DNA of 37,825 nucleotides from contig DATKLL010000041.1 in assembly GCA_035542475.1 (NCBI GenBank), forward strand, positions 1 through 37,825, in the 5' to 3' direction. This document shows positions 33,232-37,825 of this stretch, piece by piece. The notes beneath the pieces are model-generated. The model was given only the letters and a program-made list of their open reading frames with translations. It was not told the DNA's origin and ran no database searches. Origin of the DNA: DATKLL01 sp035542475. GTDB lineage: Bacteria; Desulfobacterota; Syntrophia; Syntrophales; UBA2185. Every line of letters starts with the position of its first letter. Position 1 is the first letter of the stretch. The position numbers and the translations under genes are program-made.

Positions 33232-34842
33232 CTATCGTCGCTTGTTAATGTAATACTGCTGTCCGATGCTTAGGATATTTTGAAAGAGCCAGTAAATAAC
33301 AAGACCTGACGGAAAATTTAAAAAAAGAAACGTAAAAACAACAGGCATGAGCAGCATCAACTTTGCCTGCATGGGATCGCCCATAGGGGGACTCATCTTT
33401 TGCTGTATGACCATGGTTGCCCCCATAATAATCGGTGTAATGTAGTACGGGTCTTTTGCCGACAGATCCTGGATCCACCAGTAGAACGGGGCATGGCGAA
33501 GTTCAATGGAATACATAAGAGCCTTGTAAAGACCGAAGAAGACTGGGATCTGAATAATCATCGGCAGGCATCCGCCCAGTGGGTTAACTTTGTGCGTCTT
33601 GTAAATAGCCATTGTTTCCTGGCTCAGCTTGGTCTTGTCGTCTTTGTACTTTTCCCGGAGCTCGGCTATTTTCGGCTGAAGCTTCTGCATCTCCTTCATG
33701 GACTTGTAGCTCTTATTCCCCAGGGGCCAGAAAATGATCTTTATCAGAATGGTGAGGATAATAATGGCGATGCCGTAGTTGGAAACGTAATTATTCAGGT
33801 ACTTAATGGAGATCAGAAGAGGCATGGCCAGCCACTTCATCCAAGAACCGAAATCAATAGCATCCTCGAGACCGACTCCCTGGGCTTTGAGAAGGTCGTA
33901 TTCTTTTGGCCCAAGATACAATGAATAGCTAAATGACCCGGACTGACCGGGAGGAATAATATTTTGTGGGCCCTTAAGATCGACGAAAACCATATTTTGA
34001 GCATCTAGATACAGAGAAGCACTCGTCAGCGTTGGGCTCTGTGGTATCATGGAGGCGATAAAATATTTGCTTTCGAATCCAGCCCAGGCTACATCAGGGC
34101 CGATCAATTTTATGGAATCAAGTTTTTTGACCTCGTAACGATCAACTTCCTTCGCGATTAAAGAAACAGGCCCTTCGTGGCCGTAACTGTCAGTTTCAGC
34201 CTTGGGATCGACGTACTGATCCCAGGAGAGGAGTGCATTCTGGGTGAGGGTTACCTTTGATAAATTGTGCACCTTCACTTCCAGGTCAAAGGCATACTTT
34301 CCCGGATAGAAAGTAAAGATTTTTTCCACTTTCATCTCGTTAGGATATATTTGTGTGAAGATAAGGCGACGGTTGTCCGTGCCCTGCGTTAAATCAATTC
34401 GGTTGCTATCCGCTGTAAATATGCTGTCAGGACGGATATCAATATTTGATTCCGGAAAGGTAATAGTTAGCGGTCTTTGCATACCGTCTATGATCCGGAC
34501 GAGTTCTATAAGTTCAGAATTAGCATCAAGTGTGGAGAGATAATTTTTCAGTTTGTAAGATTTTAGGGCGCCGCCTTTTGTACTGAAGATTGCGGTATAA
34601 AGAGGTGTTTCCACGGGAATGTCCTTCTCAGGCGCTGCAGCCTTTTGAGACAGGACAGACCTGGATACAGCAGGCTTTACACGCTGCTGGGTGATTTCTT
34701 TTCCGGCCGGCTTTACTGTTGCAGGCGTTTCCTGCTGTGCGATTTCCGGTTGTTTCGGGACTGGCTTTTTTGCAAAAAATGCCTGCCAGGTGAAAACGAC
34801 GATCAATGACAGGATTATGGCAAGGACGGTCTTCTTGTCCAT
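33232..34842 (-). CDS. yidC: Membrane protein insertase YidC
   Basis: Inserts inner-membrane proteins such as subunit c of ATP synthase, alone or with Sec. It has 536 residues: an N-terminal membrane anchor (VLAIILSLIVVFTWQAFFAKK), the large periplasmic beta domain (about 80-340) characteristic of Gram-negative YidC, and the conserved C-terminal five-helix insertase with SYKSMKEMQKLQPKI, VNPLGGCLPMIIQIPVFFGL and FPSGLVIYWLFQNILSI. The positively charged groove residue is Lys (ILIKIIFWPL) where E. coli has Arg. GGAGG precedes the ATG. It lies between yidD and khpB. Confidence 0.96.
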   Translation of the reverse strand: MDKKTVLAIILSLIVVFTWQAFFAKKPVPKQPEIAQQETPATVKPAGKEITQQRVKPAVSRSVLSQKAAAPEKDIPVETPLYTAIFSTKGGALKSYKLKNYLSTLDANSELIELVRIIDGMQRPLTITFPESNIDIRPDSIFTADSNRIDLTQGTDNRRLIFTQIYPNEMKVEKIFTFYPGKYAFDLEVKVHNLSKVTLTQNALLSWDQYVDPKAETDSYGHEGPVSLIAKEVDRYEVKKLDSIKLIGPDVAWAGFESKYFIASMIPQSPTLTSASLYLDAQNMVFVDLKGPQNIIPPGQSGSFSYSLYLGPKEYDLLKAQGVGLEDAIDFGSWMKWLAMPLLISIKYLNNYVSNYGIAIIILTILIKIIFWPLGNKSYKSMKEMQKLQPKIAELREKYKDDKTKLSQETMAIYKTHKVNPLGGCLPMIIQIPVFFGLYKALMYSIELRHAPFYWWIQDLSAKDPYYITPIIMGATMVIQQKMSPPMGDPMQAKLMLLMPVVFTFLFLNFPSGLVIYWLFQNILSIGQQYYINKRR

Positions 34843-34872
34843 TCAATACCTCCGCGCTTCGGCACTTTAATT

Positions 34873-35097
34873 TTATTTAACTGGATCGTAACCGCCGGGG
34901 CAAAAAGGGTGGCACCTAAGCAGCCGCGTCAGGCCGTAATACAAACCTTTAACAGGTCCGTATCGCCGGATTGCATCTATCGCATATTCAGAGCAGGAAG
35001 GGAAAAAGCGGCAGCATGGCGTAAAAAGAGGGGATATACATACCTGGTAGACGCGAACAAAAAAAACAAGAATTTTTCCCAGAATATGCATAAACAT
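34873..35097 (-). CDS. yidD: Membrane protein insertion efficiency factor YidD
   Basis: A small peripheral membrane protein that aids YidC/Sec insertion. The product has 74 residues with the family core CISPLFTPCCRFFPSCSEYA (all the family cysteines), then a GLTRLLRCHPFCPGGYDPV tail. It starts 3 bases after the rnpA stop and ends 30 bases before yidC. Confidence 0.95.
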   Translation of the reverse strand: MFMHILGKILVFFVRVYQVCISPLFTPCCRFFPSCSEYAIDAIRRYGPVKGLYYGLTRLLRCHPFCPGGYDPVK

Positions 35098-35100
35098 TAA

Positions 35101-35448
35101 TCAGGCATCTGAATTTTTGATTAAATGACTTTCCAACTCACGGCAAATATCTTGATATTTGAGTAATGATGAATCTTTTTTTGCAATGACCACAATGTCT
35201 TGTGGAGTTGAAAGTCTTGATCTGTTTAATCTAAAATACTCTCTTATGAGACGTTTAATTCTGTTTCTCTGAACAGCGTTCCCCACCTTTTTACTGACTG
35301 TTATTCCCAGTCTGCTGACCCCCGTTTGATTCCTGCTGGTGATAACGGTGAAATTTTCAGAATAACTTCGCACCCCCTGCTGATAGACGGTCAAAAAATC
35401 CCTTCTTTTACAGATTCTTACATGCTTGCCAAAGGATTGTTTTTCCAT
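35101..35448 (-). CDS. rnpA: Ribonuclease P protein component
   Basis: The protein subunit of RNase P for tRNA 5'-maturation. The 115-residue basic protein has RICKRRDFLTVYQQG near the N-terminus and the RNR motif GNAVQRNRIKRLIREYFR at about 63-80, the family signature. The start is 17 bases after the rpmH stop. The rpmH-rnpA-yidD-yidC order is the universal origin-associated cluster. Confidence 0.95.
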   Translation of the reverse strand: MEKQSFGKHVRICKRRDFLTVYQQGVRSYSENFTVITSRNQTGVSRLGITVSKKVGNAVQRNRIKRLIREYFRLNRSRLSTPQDIVVIAKKDSSLLKYQDICRELESHLIKNSDA

Positions 35449-35465
35449 GGACCGCTTTTTTCAGG

Positions 35466-35603
35466 TTAAACGGTCAACCTCTTTCTGCCCTTCGCGCGTC
35501 TGCGACTCAGAACCAGTCTACCCCCCTTGGTGGACATTCTTACTAGGAATCCGTGGGTTCGTTTCCTCTTCGTGTTGCTGAAATTTGTCAGGTTCTTTTT
35601 CAT
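35466..35603 (-). CDS. rpmH: 50S ribosomal protein L34
   Basis: A very short gene of 45 codons plus stop on the minus strand, starting ATG at 35603. Its product starts MKKNLTNFSNTKRKRTHGF, with the L34 core KRKRTHGF, RMSTKGGRLVLSRRR and KGRKRLTV at the end. The usual KRTYQPS opening is replaced by KKNLTNFS, an unusual variant. GGGG with about seven-base spacing serves as ribosome-binding site (35610-35615 region). It leads the rnpA-yidD-yidC cluster. Confidence 0.95.
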   Translation of the reverse strand: MKKNLTNFSNTKRKRTHGFLVRMSTKGGRLVLSRRRAKGRKRLTV

Positions 35604-35635
35604 AACCGTACCCCGTGAAAATAATAAGGCATTCC

Positions 35636-35663
35636 ATTAACCATAACGAGATTTGTTTGTCAA
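35636..35663 (-). promoter_or_regulatory. Predicted sigma-70 promoter for rpmH cluster
   Basis: Minus strand: perfect TTGACA at 35658-35663, a 16-base spacer, and GTTAAT at 35636-35641 (4/6 to TATAAT). It lies about 33 bases upstream of the rpmH ATG, which suits a short leader. Prediction only. Confidence 0.55.
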
Positions 35664-35986
35664 GATTTAATTGGCGAAGCCCGGGTGACCGCGCGGAATT
35701 AGGTAACTGTGTCGTAAAACTTCAAATTAGATTAATCCCTTGAAATAATAGTCGATTGAATATCAAAAATCATATTGCAAATGCTATTATTATCCCAAGC
35801 TATAAACAAACGATGGAATAAACCGATTCAATATGATAATAGGTGCCGTCGCGTAGTGCAACCGACGGCAAAATAAACTTCAATGTGCGATGGATATGCA
35901 TGATAATCAAACTTGAAAAGCATATCCAATTTTGACGAAATGTGTAAACCTTACTCGACAAAATCAGATAAAAAAACAGGAATAAT
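35664..35986. other. Non-coding region upstream of rpmH and of the PurF-like gene
   Basis: About 320 bases between divergent genes (rpmH and its promoter on the minus strand, the PurF-like gene on the plus strand). It holds one perfect palindrome (35842-35868) and AT-rich sequence. No DnaA-box cluster or dnaA gene was seen, although the neighbouring genes are those usually next to the replication origin. No RNA gene was recognised. Confidence 0.5.
35842..35868. repeat. 8-bp perfect inverted repeat
   Basis: TGCCGTCG (35842-35849) and CGACGGCA (35861-35868) with an 11-base loop. It is GC-rich in an AT-rich region and has no T run on either side, so it could be an operator-like site or a stable hairpin, and its role is unknown. 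Confidence 0.55.
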
Positions 35987-37387
35987 ATGGGCGGTTTTTT
36001 TGGCGTAGTATCCAAAAAAGATTGTGTAAATGAATTGTTTTATGGGACCGATTATCACTCACATCTGGGCACCAGCCGGGGCGGTATGGCTGTGCTGGGT
36101 AAGAAAGGATTTACGCGAGCTATCCACAATATTGAAAATACTCAGTTCCGTTCCAAGTTTGAAGGTGATATTCGCGAGATGAGCGGCACAATGGGTATTG
36201 GCTGTATCAGCGACACCGAAGCTCAGCCCCTTATTATCCGCTCACACCTTGGCCATTACTCGCTTTCTACAGTCGGACGGATTAACAACATCGAATCACT
36301 TGCACAGCAGACCTTTGCCAACCAAGCCATGCACTTTCTAGAAATGACAAGCGGTGAAATCAATCCGACAGAGCTTGTAGCCGCTCTGATTGACCATGGT
36401 ACCTCTTTTGTGGAAGGGATCCGTAGCGCACAGACTGTCATCGATGGCTCATGTTCAATATTACTGCTGGCCCCTGAGGGGTTATATGCTGTCCGCGATC
36501 GCTTTGGCCGAACACCGGTCATAATCGGTGAAAAAGATGGGGCTTTTTGCGCCACTATGGAAACATGCGCCTTCCCTAATCTGGACTATCAATTTAAATA
36601 TGAACTTGGCCCCGGTGAGATTGTGTTGCTAACTCCGGATGGTATGGAACAGAAATGCCCGCCGGGTGACGTACTGCGCATATGTGCCTTCCTTTGGGTC
36701 TATTATGGCTACCCGGCTTCCACTTATGAAGGGATGAATGTGGAAGTGATGCGCTATCGCAGTGGCGCTGCTCTTGCCCGCAGGGATAACGTAACTGTGG
36801 ATATGGTAGCCGGCGTGCCCGATTCGGGTACAGGCCATTCCATCGGCTATGCTAATCAGGCCGGGCTGCCGCAATGCCGACCCTTTGTCAAATATACGCC
36901 CACGTGGCCTCGAAGCTTCATGCCGCAAGACCAGCATGTCCGCAATCTGGTGGCACGGATGAAACTTATTCCGGTTTATGAACTGATTCGAGGCAAGAAA
37001 CTGTTATTCTGCGAAGACTCCATTGTACGCGGTACTCAATTGCGTGAGACCATAGAGCGGCTGTATGATTGCGGTGCCAAAGAGGTACACATGCGCCCGG
37101 CTTGCCCGCCATTAATTTATGGTTGTCGATTCCTCAATTTTTCACGGTCCCGCTCTGATTTGGATCTTGCAGGACGGCAGGCCATCCGCGAACTTGAAGG
37201 TCAGGACGAACCTTATCTGACTGAATATGCCATCCCGGACTCGGCCAAACGGCATGCTATGATCGAGCGCATCCGCATTCGCCTCAATTTAACCTCGCTC
37301 AGATATCAGACACAGGAAGATATGCTGGCTGCAATTAACCTGCCCCAAGAGAAAGTCTGCACTTATTGCTGGGATGGAGTTGGTTAG
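35987..37387 (+). CDS. PurF-like amidophosphoribosyltransferase homologue lacking the glutaminase cysteine
   Basis: Related to glutamine PRPP amidotransferase (PurF, first step of purine synthesis), 466 residues. The start is reliable (AGGAATAAT before ATG). PurF proteins begin M-C-G-I, with Cys as the glutaminase nucleophile; this one reads MGGFFGVVS, so the cysteine is absent. The HNG substrate motif is also replaced (VGRIN around 96-100). The PRPP-binding motif EDSIVRGTQ at 343-351 is intact. Cysteines 233, 380, 458 and 461 occupy positions like the [4Fe-4S] ligands of the Bacillus-type enzyme. It belongs to the MGGFFG paralogue group; its reaction, perhaps ammonia-dependent, is unknown. 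It overlaps the convergent YkgJ-type gene by four bases at the 3' ends. Confidence 0.88.
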   Translation: MGGFFGVVSKKDCVNELFYGTDYHSHLGTSRGGMAVLGKKGFTRAIHNIENTQFRSKFEGDIREMSGTMGIGCISDTEAQPLIIRSHLGHYSLSTVGRINNIESLAQQTFANQAMHFLEMTSGEINPTELVAALIDHGTSFVEGIRSAQTVIDGSCSILLLAPEGLYAVRDRFGRTPVIIGEKDGAFCATMETCAFPNLDYQFKYELGPGEIVLLTPDGMEQKCPPGDVLRICAFLWVYYGYPASTYEGMNVEVMRYRSGAALARRDNVTVDMVAGVPDSGTGHSIGYANQAGLPQCRPFVKYTPTWPRSFMPQDQHVRNLVARMKLIPVYELIRGKKLLFCEDSIVRGTQLRETIERLYDCGAKEVHMRPACPPLIYGCRFLNFSRSRSDLDLAGRQAIRELEGQDEPYLTEYAIPDSAKRHAMIERIRIRLNLTSLRYQTQEDMLAAINLPQEKVCTYCWDGVG

Positions 37388-37825
37388 AATTTAGACGCAC
37401 CATTCAGAATCATAAAAGCTCTGATCATATCACCTGTAACATTTAATCTTTTCAGCTTACTATGGATTTGCGGCCATTTTGAGTCGGAGATTAATCGGAC
37501 GTTGCGGTTGGGACAGAAACTTGCATCATAAATTTCAAAAGATTTTTCATCCGCAAGGAGAATCTCAACAACTCGTTTATGCTCAAGATACGCGTCGCAA
37601 TCAGCGTCTGTACCGCCAAAGGAAAAAGGATAGAGTCGGCAGACGTCGGGACGAAGGGGGTGGCCATAAATCATGCAGAGTCTCCTGTTGTCCAGGAATA
37701 GGCATGGTTCCGTCTTACCGCATAGTCTTTTCAGATAAATATTCGAGTAAAGGCTGATCAAACCTTCTGACGAAAATTTCAAATCCTTGGCAATGGTTAT
37801 TAAATCTTCCGTCGGTATTCTCGGG
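37384..37825 (-). CDS. YkgJ-family cysteine-cluster protein, 5' end outside window
   Basis: A zinc/iron-chelating-type domain protein of the YkgJ (CxxCxxCC) family, function unknown. The frame stays open past the last base of the window, so the N-terminus, including the first cysteine cluster, is missing. Visible at the start is a PRIPTEDLITIAKDLKFS stretch like that following the CC motif in the family, then CGKTEPCLFLDNRRLCMIY, HPLRPDVCRLYPFSF and a late ASFCPN, which are the remaining cluster cysteines. An internal TTG at 37782 is not the real start. It converges on the PurF-like gene. Confidence 0.82.
   Translation of the reverse strand, partial: PRIPTEDLITIAKDLKFSSEGLISLYSNIYLKRLCGKTEPCLFLDNRRLCMIYGHPLRPDVCRLYPFSFGGTDADCDAYLEHKRVVEILLADEKSFEIYDASFCPNRNVRLISDSKWPQIHSKLKRLNVTGDMIRAFMILNGASKF

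Noticed and set aside
33400..33924. 174-codon plus-strand frame across yidC
   Set aside because: Antisense shadow of the conserved YidC insertase domain.
35790..35798. TTATCCCAA resembling a DnaA box
   Set aside because: It differs from TTATCCACA at two positions and is single, so it does not indicate an origin.
1..37825. CRISPR arrays, rRNA, transposase or phage genes
   Set aside because: No regularly spaced direct repeats, rRNA cores or transposase motifs were found on either strand.

Overview
The window reads as chromosomal DNA of a Gram-negative, probably anaerobic bacterium of the former Deltaproteobacteria (Desulfobacterota, most like the Syntrophales/Syntrophus type). The reasons are the translation-operon order thrS-infC-rpmI-rplT-pheS-pheT-ihfA-merR, a PxxKW cysteine-rich protein, a cytosolic HPr/EI pair without permeases, a heptose adenylyltransferase implying LPS, a proteobacterial-type YidC, and a short inverted-repeat element of a kind I associate with that group. 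GC is moderate by eye. No rRNA, tRNA, CRISPR array, transposase or phage gene was seen. The assignment to a lineage is inference.

Layout. 1-7606 (+): translation and nucleoid block, from the 3' part of thrS through infC (ATA start), rpmI, rplT, pheS, a 229-base spacer, pheT, ihfA, a 390-base hairpin-rich spacer and a MerR regulator. 7675-7956 (-): PxxKW protein. 8218-12999 (+): HPr, enzyme I and a PlsB-type glycerol-3-phosphate acyltransferase. 13116-14415 (+): atpZ, atpI and atpB of a split F0 operon, with no atpE following. 14559-18605: accessory genes, namely a GH13 glucanotransferase/amylase, a TraB/GumN lipoprotein-like enzyme, MarC (-) and a class I glutamine amidotransferase. 18628-23342 (-): housekeeping genes priA, dksA-type, rfaE2, comF and rsfS. 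23649-26291 (+): TIM-barrel isomerase plus two oligopeptide-type ABC permeases. 26303-27250 (-): secreted Tim44-domain protein. 27387-27510: a 124-bp MITE/REP-like element. 27668-30991 (+): five closely packed genes, namely sirtuin, GNAT acetyltransferase, NRDE/TANGO2 protein, Nudix hydrolase and class II histone-deacetylase-like amidohydrolase. 31020-35603 (-): the origin-type cluster rpmH-rnpA-yidD-yidC-jag-mnmE (transcribed from rpmH toward mnmE). 35987-37387 (+): PurF-like protein without the glutaminase cysteine, converging on a truncated YkgJ-type cysteine-cluster gene.

How the genes work together. Most of the window is core translation, ribosome assembly, membrane-protein insertion and replication-restart machinery. 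The most unusual locus is 27668-30991. It joins two chemically unrelated deacylases (NAD-dependent and zinc-dependent), an acyltransferase, a Nudix enzyme that could consume the ADP-ribose product of the sirtuin, and a TANGO2-family protein. I propose it as a lysine/CoA acyl-homeostasis operon, fitting for an organism that runs on acyl-CoA chemistry; this is a hypothesis. Second in interest is the PurF paralogue that has lost its N-terminal nucleophile but keeps four cysteines matching the [4Fe-4S] ligands of the Bacillus-type enzyme. Several short genes and starts (rpmH, infC, rsfS, comF, oppB) were corrected from ribosome-binding-site positions.
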